A stretch of 64,000 nt of DNA from Streptomyces sp. NRRL F-5630 (GTDB lineage: Bacteria > Actinomycetota > Actinomycetes > Streptomycetales > Streptomycetaceae): the NCBI RefSeq assembly GCF_000719475.1, contig NZ_JOGO01000010.1, positions 1 to 64,000 of the forward strand, written 5' to 3'. This document shows positions 1 through 9,687 of the stretch, in pieces. How positions within the stretch are numbered: position 1 is the first letter of the stretch; the number at the start of each line of letters is the position of its first letter. The position numbers and the translations under genes are program-made. The notes under the pieces were generated by a model. That model was not told the DNA's origin, ran no database searches, and saw only the letters and a program-made list of their open reading frames with translations.

Positions 1-826
1 GGGTGGAGGGCGGCGTGGGGGTGGCCGACGCGGGGTGGGGGGTCGCGGGGGCGGCCTCCCGCGCGGCATGGGAGGGGACGTCGGGCGTCGCGTCGTACGG
101 GGCGGGGGCGCCGGCGTCCCGCGCGGCGTGGGAGGCGGCGTCGGACGCGACGTCGGGCGTGCGCCAGCGCGTCGTGTGCGTCGTGTGCGTCGTGGGCGCG
201 GGCGCGGCGTCCGGGTCGACTTCGACGAGGAGGACCGTCATGTTCTCGGGCGACGAGGTCAGGATGCGGTGGAGTTCATCGGCGTGGGCGTGGGACTCGT
301 CCCAGATCTCCGCGTTCATCGCGTCGATGGCGCGGAGGTCGGCGAGCGACGTCACACTGCGCATCCTGAGACCGTCCGGCAGGCGCGGTTCGAGCCGGGC
401 GAGATCCTCCGTGCGGCCGACGAAGACGGTCTCGGGCTCGTCGGGGACGAAGCCGGCCGCGCGGAGCCGTTCCGGCAGGTCCTTCTGGGCGTCGTGGCCA
501 CGCGTTTTCCACTCCGTCTCGACGCCCAACTCGGCATACCTGTCGCGTTGCCTGGCGATCAGCGCGTCCAGGGCGTCGCCTTCCACACCGAGATCCCTCG
601 GCCCGGTGATGTAGCCGGTCTCGATGCCGGTGAAGCGCACGAGGGGCCCGTCGCGCTCGACCCGGGCGCGCGGGTCGGCGACCTCGTTCTCGCCGCGCAG
701 CTGGGCGTCGTAGGCGGCGAGGAGAGTACGGCAGAGTTCCTCGTCCGAGGGCGAGGGCTCGACGGTTGGAGGGGTGGCGGAGAAGGGAGGACGCGGCGTC
801 GATGGGTTGCTCATGGAGGTGACCAT
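1..826 (-). CDS. GNAT-family N-acetyltransferase, 3' end beyond the window
   Basis: The reading frame enters from the left edge and about 275 codons are visible. The visible N-terminal half (substrate-side domain, a TGY/ITGPRDLG segment, then LPDGLRMRSVTSLADLRAIDAMN) resembles the first part of actinobacterial two-domain GNAT proteins, which move an acetyl group from acetyl-CoA to an amine. The acetyl-CoA binding loop should lie outside the window. Near the edge (about 1-230) the frame turns into Ala/Pro/Asp-rich low complexity (PDVASDAASHAARD-like) built from the dispersed GACGTC motif, probably a tolerated linker. Two in-frame ATGs at 826 and 814 are possible starts and neither has a strong ribosome binding site. 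The substrate is unknown. Confidence 0.7.
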   Translation of the reverse strand, partial: MVTSMSNPSTPRPPFSATPPTVEPSPSDEELCRTLLAAYDAQLRGENEVADPRARVERDGPLVRFTGIETGYITGPRDLGVEGDALDALIARQRDRYAELGVETEWKTRGHDAQKDLPERLRAAGFVPDEPETVFVGRTEDLARLEPRLPDGLRMRSVTSLADLRAIDAMNAEIWDESHAHADELHRILTSSPENMTVLLVEVDPDAAPAPTTHTTHTTRWRTPDVASDAASHAARDAGAPAPYDATPDVPSHAAREAAPATPHPASATPTPPST

Positions 827-1108
827 GGCGCGTGGTGGGGTCCTGGTCAAAGGGTTTAGCCCGCACGCGACGTCGGCGCGACGGCGCGACGTTTGCCCTG
901 GTCACACGCGACGTGTCAGAGGCCACGTCGCCTGCGTCGCGCCGCCTCGCCATGGTCCCCGCGCCGCGACGTCGCGGGGTAAGGAACCATGGCCCCGTGC
1001 CGCGACGTCACAGCGCGGCCCCCTCACGACGCGCCGCCCGCGCCGTGGTCGGCCACGCAGACGGCGCGTGCGCACCGGACGGGATACCCGGGGGACGCCG
1101 AGGACTGT
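827..1108. repeat. Spacer with dispersed CGCGACGT motif
   Basis: No gene is supported here. The spacer contains several copies or close variants of CGCGACGT/ACGTCGCG, including a full CGCGACGTCGCG palindrome at 965-976. The open frames crossing it are by-products of the high GC content. Confidence 0.6.
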
Positions 1109-2554
1109 TCAGAGCTGGACGCCGGTGAAGACCATGATCCGCTCGTACGTGTAGTCCTCCATCGCCGAGCGGACGCCTTCGCGCCCGACGCCCGAGAGCT
1201 TGGCGCCGCCGTACGGCATCTGGTCGGCGCGGTACGAGGGCGCGTCGCCGATGATCACGCCGCCGACCTCCAGGGCCCGGTGGGCGCGGAACGCCGCCTG
1301 CACGTCGTGCGTGAAGACGCCGGCCTGGAGGCCGTACTTCGAGTCGTTGACCGCCGCGTACGCCTCGTCCTCGCCGTTCACCTTGATCAGGGACAGAACC
1401 GGTCCGAAGACCTCTTCCCGCGCGAGTGTCGTGTCGGCGGGGAGGTCGGCGAGGACGGTGGGGGCGTACGTCGCGCCGTCGCGCTCTCCGCCGGCCAGAA
1501 GCGTCGCGCCGGCGGTGACCGCCTCGTCGACCCAGGACTCGACGCGCCGCGCGGCGTCCTCGCTGACGAGCGGGCCGACCTCGGTCGCCGGGTCGGATGG
1601 GTCGCCCGTCACCTGCGCCTCGACGGCCTTGACGACGCGTTCCGCAAGGCGGTCGTAGACGGCGGCGTCGGCGATGACGCGCTGCACCGAGATGCAGGAC
1701 TGGCCGCCCTGGTAGTTCGAGAACGTGGCGATGCGGCCCGCGGCCCAGTCGAGATCGGCGTCCGAGGCGTAGTCCGCGAGAACGACGGCCGCGCCGTTGC
1801 CGCCGAGTTCGAGGGTGCAGTGCTTGCGCGGGACGGAGTCCATGATCGCGTAGCCGACCTTCTCGGAGCCCGTGAACGAGATCACCGGGAGCCGCTCGTC
1901 CTGGACGAGGGCGGGCATGCGGTCGTTCTCGACGGTCAGGACGGACCAGCTGCCGACCGGGAGCGCGGTCTCCGCGAGAAGCTCGCCGAGGACGAGCGCG
2001 GAGAGGGGCGTCGCGGGGGCGGGCTTGAGGATGATCGGCACGCCGGCCGCGAGGGCGGGGGCAACCTTGTGGGCGCACAGGTTGAGCGGGAAGTTGAACG
2101 GCGCGATGCCGAGGACGACGCCGCGCGGGAAGCGCCGCGTGAGCCCGATGCGCCCCTCGCCGCCCGCGTCGGTGTCGAGCCGGAGCCCCTCGCCGCCGTT
2201 GAAACGCCGCGCCTCCTCGCTCGCGAAGCGGAAGACGGAGACGGCGCGGCCGACCTCGCCGCGCGCCCACTTGATGGGCTTGCCGTTCTCGGCCGAGATG
2301 AGCTGCGCGATCTCCTCGGCGCGCTCGGTGAGCCGCTTCGCGACGTGGTCGAGCGCGGCGGCGCGTACGTGCGCGGGGCTCGCCGCGAACTCCTCGCGCA
2401 CCCCGTACGCGGCGGCGACCGCCTCCTCGACCTGAGCCCCGGTCGGGACAGCGACCTTCCCGACGACGCGCCCGTCCCAGGGCGAGGTGACGTCGAACGT
2501 GGCTTCGCCCGTGGCCTGGCGGCCGGCGAGCCAGAAGGCATGGGTGGTAGTCAT
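1109..2554 (-). CDS. NAD(P)-dependent aldehyde dehydrogenase
   Basis: A 481-residue ALDH-superfamily enzyme that oxidises an aldehyde to a carboxylate with NAD(P)+. Family landmarks are intact: the PFNFP segment with Asn154, LKP around 177-179, the ELGGN general-base Glu249 and the nucleophile Cys287 in GGQSCIS. The C-terminal YGGAKLSGVGREG segment is typical. The sequence is closer to lactaldehyde or sulfolactaldehyde-type enzymes than to the two gamma-aminobutyraldehyde-type enzymes further right, so its substrate could be succinic semialdehyde or another short aldehyde. It lies just downstream of a PucR-type regulator on the same strand, separated by about 490 bp of repeat-rich DNA, so it probably has its own promoter. 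Confidence 0.9.
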   Translation of the reverse strand: MTTTHAFWLAGRQATGEATFDVTSPWDGRVVGKVAVPTGAQVEEAVAAAYGVREEFAASPAHVRAAALDHVAKRLTERAEEIAQLISAENGKPIKWARGEVGRAVSVFRFASEEARRFNGGEGLRLDTDAGGEGRIGLTRRFPRGVVLGIAPFNFPLNLCAHKVAPALAAGVPIILKPAPATPLSALVLGELLAETALPVGSWSVLTVENDRMPALVQDERLPVISFTGSEKVGYAIMDSVPRKHCTLELGGNGAAVVLADYASDADLDWAAGRIATFSNYQGGQSCISVQRVIADAAVYDRLAERVVKAVEAQVTGDPSDPATEVGPLVSEDAARRVESWVDEAVTAGATLLAGGERDGATYAPTVLADLPADTTLAREEVFGPVLSLIKVNGEDEAYAAVNDSKYGLQAGVFTHDVQAAFRAHRALEVGGVIIGDAPSYRADQMPYGGAKLSGVGREGVRSAMEDYTYERIMVFTGVQL

Positions 2555-3046
2555 CGCGAGTCCCGGCCCTTCCGCAGTGCAGTGGTGGGTGTGCGTACGT
2601 CGCGTGGCGCGGCGTCGCGCGAGGCGGCACGCCTCAGCAGGGCCACCGTAAGGGCGCCGCCGCGTCGCGTCGTTTGTCCTTCGCGTAGCGGCCGGGGAGC
2701 GGAACGCGCCGTATTGGCGATAGCTGTGCGGGAGGGAACGGAGCGGACCGGGGGTGGCGGAGAGGGCGGCGCGTGGGCGCGCGGGCCGACGTCGGGCGCG
2801 ACTGCGGGGCGAACGGCGCGGCGTCGGGCCCTCTCACGTCGCGGGTACGTCGCGCCGGTGGCGCGGGTACGTCGCGTACTGAGCGATGTGACGCCTGTGG
2901 GCGGTTTCACGCGACGTACGCCGCGACATCGCCCCGCCGTGTACCACTTCGCGTCGTCCCGGGCGCGCCACTCGCGTCGCCTCCGCACGTCCCCACGGCG
3001 TCGCCCCCGAACGCGCCGCCACGTCCGTCGGGCGACGCCGGGCCCG
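2555..3046. repeat. Repeat-rich spacer between aldehyde dehydrogenase and pucR-type gene
   Basis: About 490 bp without a credible gene. It carries many motif variants, for example two ACGTCGCG sites near 2830-2880 preceded by GGGT, and others around 2930 and 2960. I see no terminator or RNA gene. Confidence 0.6.
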
Positions 3047-4702
3047 TCAGACGACGCCGCCCGTCGCGGTCGTCGCCTTGAGCGCGAGCCAGAGCTCCAT
3101 CCGGACGTCGGGGTCGTCGAGGGAACGGCCCAGGATCTCCTCGACGCGGCGCATGCGGTAGCGGAGGGTGTGCCGGTGGACGCCCAGCTCGGCCGCCGCC
3201 GCGTCCCACTGGCCGTGGTGGGCGAGCCAGGCACGCAGCGAGGCGACGAGGTCGCCGCGCCCCGTCGCGTCGTGGTCGTGGAGCGCGCGCAGGAGGCCGT
3301 CCGCGAAGGCGCGTACCGCGTCGTCGGCGAGGAGAGGAAGCACGGAGCCCGCCGCGACGTCCTCGTGCTCGACCAGCGTCCGGCCGCGACGTCGCGCCAC
3401 GGAGAGGGCCTGTTCGGCCTGCTTGTACGCGGTCACGGCGGCCACTGGGCCCGACGGGGCGGAGAGGCCGATGGCGAGAGTGCTCTCGGGCGTCGACTTG
3501 GCGCCGGCGTCGCGGGCGCGGTCCGATTCCCCGGCGTACGTCGCGCAGGCGTCGGCGACGGCCCCCTGGTCGACGGCGAGGAGGACGAGGCGCTCTCCCT
3601 CGCGGACGACGAGGACGGGCTCACCGGCGCGAGCGGCGGCGGTCTCGACGAGGTCCACCATGGCGGCGAAGGGGTCCGGAGCGAGTTCGGGCGTCACGGT
3701 GTCCTCGCCGGAGGCGGCCCCGGTGCCGGAGGCCGGGGATGACGCGTGCGGCTGGGAGGCAGGCGACGTCGCCGCGACGATGGCGAGGCGGAACGGCGCG
3801 TCGAGCAGCGCACCGTACAGGTCCCCCGCCGCGGCGCGCGCATGGCCCGACTCCCCGGCGAGGAGCATGCCGAGCACGGCGGCGCCGATGCGCTGCTCGG
3901 CGGCCCGGAAGGCGCGGGAGCGCTCCGTGGTGAGGGTGAGCAGGGAGATCGCGGCGTGGACCGAGTAGCGCTCCACGGTGCCGAGTGTGCTCTCGGTACC
4001 CACGGCCAGGGCCGCGCGGGGGTGCCGGGCCGTACCGAGGGAGTGCAGTTCGACGCGGTCCTCCGCGGCGGCCACGACCGCGCTCGCGGGCGCCGGGCGG
4101 TCGCGGAGACGGCGTACGTCGGGCGTGAGGCGCGCGGCACGTCGCGCGGCCCACTCCGGTGCGGCGGCGACGACGGCGCCCGAGGCGTCGTAGACGGCCG
4201 CCCAGCCGTTGAGCTGCGCGGCGAGCGCGCCGATGAGGCCCTCCGGCCCCTCGCCGAGTGCCTGTCGCGTGAGTTCGCGCTGCGCGGCGAAGCCCGCGGT
4301 GACCGCGCGGTACTGCTCGGCCGCGATCGCCGCCGAGACCGCCTTCGTAATCGCCAGGAAAGGGGTACGTCGCGGTACTTCGAGCAGCGGCAGCGACTCC
4401 GCCTCAGCAGCCGCCACGAGCGCGGCGGGGACCCCGTCGTAGTTGACGCCCCTGCCGAAGCCGAGCCCCGCGACGCCCGCACGCGCCAGACGGCGGACGT
4501 AGGGGAGGACCTCTTCGGGGTTCTCGGCGTCGAGGGTGAGGGAAGTGGTCAGAAGCAGCTCTCCCCCGTTCATGTACGGCACCGGATCGATCAGCTCGCT
4601 CACGTGCGCCCAGCGGACGGGGGTGTCCAGGCGGTCCGCTCCGGCCAGCACGGTGAGCTTGAGCGCGGAGTGGTGGACGAGTGAGGCGAGCGTGGGCGGC
4701 AT
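3047..4702 (-). CDS. PucR-family transcriptional regulator
   Basis: A 551-residue cytoplasmic regulator with the PucR architecture. It has an N-terminal purine-catabolism-regulator-like domain (about residues 5-125, with NGGELLLTTSLTL and GLGFGRGV) and a C-terminal HTH domain (about 485-545, AAELGVHRHTLRYRMRRVEEILGR). PucR proteins commonly control catabolism of purines, GABA or polyamines. Here it sits between an aldehyde dehydrogenase and the gabT region, so control of those genes is a reasonable inference. The middle (about 290-340) has an Ala/Ser/Pro-rich linker. An inverted repeat CGTCGC-N6-GCGACG at 4763-4780, 61 bp upstream of the start, could be an autoregulatory site, but it also resembles the dispersed motif. 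Confidence 0.87.
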   Translation of the reverse strand: MPPTLASLVHHSALKLTVLAGADRLDTPVRWAHVSELIDPVPYMNGGELLLTTSLTLDAENPEEVLPYVRRLARAGVAGLGFGRGVNYDGVPAALVAAAEAESLPLLEVPRRTPFLAITKAVSAAIAAEQYRAVTAGFAAQRELTRQALGEGPEGLIGALAAQLNGWAAVYDASGAVVAAAPEWAARRAARLTPDVRRLRDRPAPASAVVAAAEDRVELHSLGTARHPRAALAVGTESTLGTVERYSVHAAISLLTLTTERSRAFRAAEQRIGAAVLGMLLAGESGHARAAAGDLYGALLDAPFRLAIVAATSPASQPHASSPASGTGAASGEDTVTPELAPDPFAAMVDLVETAAARAGEPVLVVREGERLVLLAVDQGAVADACATYAGESDRARDAGAKSTPESTLAIGLSAPSGPVAAVTAYKQAEQALSVARRRGRTLVEHEDVAAGSVLPLLADDAVRAFADGLLRALHDHDATGRGDLVASLRAWLAHHGQWDAAAAELGVHRHTLRYRMRRVEEILGRSLDDPDVRMELWLALKATTATGGVV

Positions 4703-5061
4703 GGGACCTTCCGGGCGTCGCGCGGGGCATGGACGAACGTATTACTGGGCCGGGTTCTTGGCCGTCGCGTATGAGCGACGCTTCCAAGTCTGCCTCACCG
4801 TATGTATGGGGTGAGGGGCCGGGACGGGATACGCCAGGGCGGAAGCGGGGCATAGGGGGCCGAGGCGGAGTCGGCGGTGCGGGGCGAGGAACGCGGCAGG
4901 ACGACGCGGCGCTTCGCCGTACGTCGGGTGCACGTTGCGTCGCGCAGGCGCTACGTAGCGTGCACGGGAGGCGTCTCATGCACGCCGCATGGGCGCGCCA
5001 CGGGGCGGCGTACGTCGCGTCCCGTCCTCAGACGTCCCCCGCGACGCCGCGTCGCGCGCCG
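4703..5061. other. Spacer upstream of the PucR gene
   Basis: About 360 bp without a gene. The part next to the PucR start (4735-4810) is less GC-rich and is the likely promoter, with an inverted repeat at 4763-4780. The part near 4920-5060 contains GTACGTCGCG-type motif copies. Confidence 0.5.
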
Positions 5062-7362
5062 TCAGCGGCGCAGGTCGACCAGAAGGGGCGGCGCGTGCTC
5101 GCCTCGCACCGTCGTGAGGGACACGACCGCGTGGCCTGGTGGCAGCGCGTGGGCGAGTTCCGACGCCGACCAGCGTTCGCGCTCGACCTGCCGCACAGTG
5201 ACGGACTGCGCCGTCGGCGCCTTGCCCGTGATGGCCTTCCGCAGGAAGTGGCTGACCTTCGTGAGAGGTTCGTCCGCGACGATCTGCCGGTCCGTGATGT
5301 CGCGGATCTCGCGCCACTCGGTGCCCCACGCCGCGGCGAAGTCCTGCCCGTCCCTGGGCGCGACCCCCGAGAGCGCCATGCGGCACCCTGCGGCGCCGAG
5401 GAGCGGGCCACGCAGCTCTCGCGGCACGTCGTCGAGCGTGCGCAGCGCGAGGACCACGCCCGCGTGGGCGGAACGCAGCGACTGGATGCCGCGCACGGAC
5501 TCGGCCGTCACGACGCCGGCCGCGTCGTCCAGCACGAGACACGCGAACAGCGAGAGGTCGCCGCGTACCACCACACTCCCCGTGAACTGGGCGAGCACCA
5601 GTCGCGCGAGGACGAGCGCGGCGTTGGGATGGCTGCGCGCCGGGAGCTCGATGCGCACGCGTACCGGATGGTCGAGCGCCCGGAAGGAGAAGGGCGCGCC
5701 TTCGCCCGACGTGTCGAAGAAGTCCGCGAAGGCGGGGCGGTCGAGCAGCGCGAGCCGGTCCACGAGCAGCGGCGCGGCGTCGCCGGGCTGACCGGCCTGG
5801 CGCTCGCGCGACTCCACGTCGCGCAGGAGTGCGCTGTGGCCTCCCGCGGCGAGGGCGGACCGCAGCGCGGCGAGGTGCTTGGGGGAACCGTCGAGGAGGA
5901 GGCGCAACTCGGCCACGGAGGGGAACCGGCCGTGGACGGCGCGGAAGGGACCCAGCAACTGGGCGAGGACGGTGCTGGGACGCCGCCCCGAACCGGACGC
6001 CTGAGGAAGGTCGCCGACCAGGGCCTCGGCGAGGAACGTCGCGGCTTCCTCCGCGTCGCGGGTGCCGCCGTAGAGGTCGAGGTCGTAGACGGAGTCGGGG
6101 TGGCCGAGGCGGATGACGATGTCGTAGTTGTCGGTGCGTCCGAGCCCCGCGCCCTCCGCGCCGACCACGACGACGGCGGCACGGCCCGCCAAGGCTTGCA
6201 GGCAGAGTGCCTCGGCCACAGGACGGACGAGTGCGCCGGTCTTGCCGGAGCCCGCGGGGCCGACGGCGACGAGGGACGTCGCGAGGAGTTCCGAGCCGAG
6301 CGCGAAGCCGGCGGTGCGGTACGCGTAGGGGTTGCGCGCGTCGTCCAGGGTGGCGCCCAGGCGGACCTGCCCCGTGGCGAGGTCGTGCGGGACGGAGCGG
6401 GCGGGCAGGTCACGTCGGCCCGACGGGTGCGGGAACGCCGCGGCGCCGTCGCGGAGGACGTCATGCCGGAACGTCTCGACGGGCAGTTGTCCGGACTGCA
6501 CGGAGCGCCAGGCGCGTACGAGCCGCGCGTGGTCCACGTCGCGCAACCGGCCGGCGTACGCCTCGTCCACGAGCCTGTCGGCCGCCGCGTGCTCACCGGC
6601 CGCGCGCAGCTCGGGCCATTGGGCGGGGTCCTCCTGGGGGGCGGGAGCCGGGGGCGGGGACGCCGCGGTGCTGGCCTCGCGACGGGTGCGGGACCAGGGG
6701 GAGTAGCGACGCCAGAGCTCGGGCCAGCGGCCGAGCCTGCCCACGGCCGCCGCGACGAGAATGATGACGAGTGCGTAGTAGAGGTAGAAGGTGGCAGTGC
6801 CCCACGTGGTCGATTCCTTGAGCGAAGTCGGTGCCAAGGCACGCACGGGCAAAAGCCACCAGTCGCCCCACAGGAACCCGTTGTACAACAACGACCAGAA
6901 CAACCACCCCACCAGCAAAGCGATCAACGCGCCGCTGACGAGTTGCCGCCCCGGAGTCTGCTCCGGTTCTGCCTCGGGCCGAGGGCGGTGGCCGAAGCGC
7001 CAGATGCCGGGGAGGGCCGGCGGACGCGGCGTGCGGAGCCAGTCGAGGAAGTCCGCCCCGGGCGGCCTCTCCGAGACGCTCCCTCCAGGAGACGCACCCG
7101 GCCCCCGCCCCGGCATGGGCGGCGGCACCCGTGCGTCGTACGCGGCAGGGTGTCCGGGCGGCGGAGGCGGCACCGTCGCCGTGGGGGGCGGCCCGGCCGG
7201 CCGTGGCGGTACGGGAGGCATCGCGTCGCCCTGGCGCGCGTCAGGTACCCCAGGGCCCCCGGGCGGTACGTCCGGACGCGGCGGCACGGAACCGGCGGGT
7301 GGGCCTCCGGGCGCGGGCCCACTCCCAGAGGCCTGCGATCCATACGTACCGTCCCTGTCCAT
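5062..7362 (-). CDS. Membrane-anchored P-loop ATP/GTP-binding protein
   Basis: About 766 residues from the chosen start. Segments are a Pro/Gly-rich disordered N-terminus (about 130 residues), two membrane helices (LVSGALIALLVGWLFW and FYLYYALVIILVAAAVG), and a large cytoplasmic domain with Walker A GPAGSGKTG. A VLDDAAGVV strand could be Walker B. The layout recalls VirD4/TraG-like or FtsK-like ATPases, but I see no DNA-translocase signature. Conserved ATP/GTP-binding proteins of this type occur beside gabT in streptomycetes as far as I recall; their role is unknown. I chose the ATG at 7362 because AGGGGG lies 6 nt upstream of it. An in-frame ATG at 7389 lacks such a site. It is divergent from gabT. 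Confidence 0.75.
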   Translation of the reverse strand: MDRDGTYGSQASGSGPAPGGPPAGSVPPRPDVPPGGPGVPDARQGDAMPPVPPRPAGPPPTATVPPPPPGHPAAYDARVPPPMPGRGPGASPGGSVSERPPGADFLDWLRTPRPPALPGIWRFGHRPRPEAEPEQTPGRQLVSGALIALLVGWLFWSLLYNGFLWGDWWLLPVRALAPTSLKESTTWGTATFYLYYALVIILVAAAVGRLGRWPELWRRYSPWSRTRREASTAASPPPAPAPQEDPAQWPELRAAGEHAAADRLVDEAYAGRLRDVDHARLVRAWRSVQSGQLPVETFRHDVLRDGAAAFPHPSGRRDLPARSVPHDLATGQVRLGATLDDARNPYAYRTAGFALGSELLATSLVAVGPAGSGKTGALVRPVAEALCLQALAGRAAVVVVGAEGAGLGRTDNYDIVIRLGHPDSVYDLDLYGGTRDAEEAATFLAEALVGDLPQASGSGRRPSTVLAQLLGPFRAVHGRFPSVAELRLLLDGSPKHLAALRSALAAGGHSALLRDVESRERQAGQPGDAAPLLVDRLALLDRPAFADFFDTSGEGAPFSFRALDHPVRVRIELPARSHPNAALVLARLVLAQFTGSVVVRGDLSLFACLVLDDAAGVVTAESVRGIQSLRSAHAGVVLALRTLDDVPRELRGPLLGAAGCRMALSGVAPRDGQDFAAAWGTEWREIRDITDRQIVADEPLTKVSHFLRKAITGKAPTAQSVTVRQVERERWSASELAHALPPGHAVVSLTTVRGEHAPPLLVDLRR

Positions 7363-8025
7363 GCCCAGCCCCCTGACCTGCCGGTCCATCGTTCCGTCTC
7401 GCGCGGCGCGGGTCGATCATCGATCGCGGCTCAATCTAGTGTCCCCACGCGCCCTCGTGGACGACGCACACGAGTTGTACCCGAATTACGGCCGGGCGTC
7501 AGAACTGCCGCGGGGACCACGCCGCGTCGCGACGTGCGACGTACCGGACGACGCCCGCCCAGCGCACCCCGCTCCGCCCCCACGCACAACGCACAACGCG
7601 ACGTCCCCGGCTCACGTGCCGTCTTTCACGTGCCGCCCCGTCGTCCGATCCACGCGACGTGGCGCTGCGCTGCGCTGCGCGGCGGTCGCGTCTCGCAAGC
7701 CCGCGCGACACGCGACCTCACGCCGCCGACTCACGCCACGTCGGGCGTACTCCGACCCCAGTCGCACCAGTCCCTACCCCTGCACCCCTCCCCCGCCGCC
7801 TGCTCCACCAAGGACAAGCGACACGCTCCACTTCTCCCGAACGGCGCATCCCGTCCCGCCCTCGCGCCCCCTAGCCTGCGGGCAGGCCCCGGCGACGAGC
7901 GGAAGCACCGTTGGCGACGGAGCGCCACATCGCCGGTCCGGCAGGCGGACGTCACGCCCGCCGAACCGGGCAGCCGGGTGAGCGCCACCCGGACCACGGA
8001 CACCCAAGCACCCCCAGGAGCCCTC
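7363..8025. other. Divergent promoter region with iterated motif, upstream of gabT
   Basis: About 660 bp between two divergent genes. The left third (7395-7495, including GATCATCGATCGCGG and TTGTACCCGAATTACGG) is AT-richer and probably holds the promoter of the ATPase gene. From 7510 to 7780 copies of the GCGACGT motif and a short GCGCT run (about 7660-7680) occur. The last 200 bp lead to gabT with AGGAG at 8016-8020. I find no small gene. Confidence 0.5.
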
Positions 8026-9360
8026 ATGAGCGCCATTCCGCAGGAGCGCCGCGTCGTCACGGCTATTCCCGGCCCGAAGTCGCAGGACATCCAGGCCCGC
8101 CGCGCCGCCAGCGTCGCGGCGGGCGTCGGCTCGACGCTGCCCGTCTTCGCGGCGCGCGCCGAGGGCGGCATCCTGGAGGATGTCGACGGCAACCGCTTCA
8201 TCGATCTCGGCTCCGGCATCGCGGTCACCACCGTGAGTGCGAGCGCCGAGGCTGTCGTACGTCGCGCGAGCGCACAGCTCGCCGACTTCACGCACACCTG
8301 TTTCATGGTGACTCCGTACGAGGGCTACGTCGCCGTCGCCGAGCAGTTGGCCGAGCTCACCCCCGGCGACCACGCGAAGAAGTCCGCGCTCTTCAACTCG
8401 GGCGCCGAGGCCGTCGAGAACGCCGTCAAGATCGCCCGCTCGTACACGAAGCGCCAGGCCGTCGTCGTCTTCGACCACGGCTACCACGGCCGGACCAACC
8501 TCACGATGGCGCTGACGGCCAAGAACATGCCGTACAAGGAGGGCTTCGGCCCCTTCGCCCCCGAGGTCTACCGCGTACCCGTCGCGTACGCGTACCGCTG
8601 GCCAACCGGTCCGCAGAACGCGGGTGCCGAGGCCGCCGCGCAGGCGATCGACCAGATCACGAAGCAGATCGGCGCGCACAACGTCGCGGCGGTCATCATC
8701 GAGCCCGTGCTCGGCGAGGGCGGCTTCATCGAGCCGGCGAAGGGTTTCCTGCCGGCGCTGCGCGAGTTCGCGACGGCGAACGGGATCGTCTTCGTCGCGG
8801 ACGAGATCCAGTCCGGTTTCTGCCGTACGGGCCAGTGGTTCGCCTGCGAGGACGAGGGCATCGTCCCGGACCTCATCACCACCGCCAAGGGTATCGCCGG
8901 CGGCCTCCCGCTCTCCGCCGTGACGGGGCGCGCCGAGATCATGGACGCAGCGCACTCGGGCGGCCTCGGCGGCACCTACGGCGGCAACCCCGTCGCGTGC
9001 GCCGCGGCGCTCGGTGCGATCGAGACCATGAAGGAACTCGATCTCAACGCCAAGGCGAAGCGCATCGAGGAGATCATGAAGGGACGCCTCGTCGCGCTCC
9101 AGGAGAAGTACGAGGTCATCGGCGACGTGCGCGGGCGCGGCGGGATGATCGCGGCCGAGTTCGTCAAGCCGGGCGGCAAGGAGCCGAACCCGGAGATCAC
9201 CGGGGCGATCGCGAAGGCGTGCCACGCCGCGGGCGTCCTCGTCCTCACCTGCGGCACGTACGGCAACGTCGTCCGCTTCCTGCCCCCGCTCGTGATCGGC
9301 GAGGACCTCCTGAACGACGCGCTCGATGTCTTCGAGCAGGCGCTGGCGGCGTCGGCCTGA
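8026..9360 (+). CDS. gabT: 4-aminobutyrate aminotransferase (class III, PLP)
   Basis: A 444-residue class III aminotransferase that transfers the amino group of GABA to 2-oxoglutarate, giving succinic semialdehyde. The PLP site is visible: Asp259 in VADEIQSGF and the Schiff-base Lys288 in TTAKGIAGGLPLSA. NSGAEAVENAVKIAR and HGYHGRTNLTMALT are typical GabT segments. The ATG at 8026 is preceded by AGGAG with 5-nt spacing. A long open frame extends in front of it, but its composition is spurious. The position among polyamine and aldehyde genes fits GABA as the end product of putrescine breakdown. Close relatives can also accept other omega-amino acids. Confidence 0.93.
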   Translation: MSAIPQERRVVTAIPGPKSQDIQARRAASVAAGVGSTLPVFAARAEGGILEDVDGNRFIDLGSGIAVTTVSASAEAVVRRASAQLADFTHTCFMVTPYEGYVAVAEQLAELTPGDHAKKSALFNSGAEAVENAVKIARSYTKRQAVVVFDHGYHGRTNLTMALTAKNMPYKEGFGPFAPEVYRVPVAYAYRWPTGPQNAGAEAAAQAIDQITKQIGAHNVAAVIIEPVLGEGGFIEPAKGFLPALREFATANGIVFVADEIQSGFCRTGQWFACEDEGIVPDLITTAKGIAGGLPLSAVTGRAEIMDAAHSGGLGGTYGGNPVACAAALGAIETMKELDLNAKAKRIEEIMKGRLVALQEKYEVIGDVRGRGGMIAAEFVKPGGKEPNPEITGAIAKACHAAGVLVLTCGTYGNVVRFLPPLVIGEDLLNDALDVFEQALAASA

Positions 9361-9687
9361 AGAGCCCTGAGCACCGGGGGACATCGCGTAGCGGACGGAG
9401 GGGTGGCGCTTTGCACCACGTCGCGACGTCGCGTCGCGAGGCGCCAGGAACGTCGCGTTACGCCGGGACGTCGCGCGCCACGTCGCGACGTCCCCGGCGC
9501 GACGTGGCAACGCCTCCGCCACGAACGCGACGTCCCCGCCTCTCCCCCGCCCGTCGCACTCGTCCGCGCCCGCTCCGTCAGGCATCGTGAGGGCGTGACC
9601 AGGCTTGTGAAGAAGGTGTGCGAGGGCGATGGCAGGATGGGCTGGCCCCTGTCCCGGCCGCTGCTCGCTGCCGTAGGTTCTCAGCGG
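9361..9687. repeat. Iterated-motif spacer between gabT and PAP2 gene
   Basis: About 330 bp. Stretch 9418-9530 is dense in GCGACGTCGCG-type copies, both orientations, several overlapping. The remainder leads into the PAP2 gene. No terminator is evident after gabT. Confidence 0.6.

Noticed and set aside
989..3742. 917-codon open frame on the plus strand
   Set aside because: It lies antisense to the aldehyde dehydrogenase and PucR genes. Its Arg/Gly/Val composition is typical of high-GC shadow frames.
4681..8025. Very long open frame running into gabT on the plus strand
   Set aside because: It is antisense to the P-loop ATPase gene for most of its length and shows no protein feature before gabT. 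Only the part from 8026 is real.
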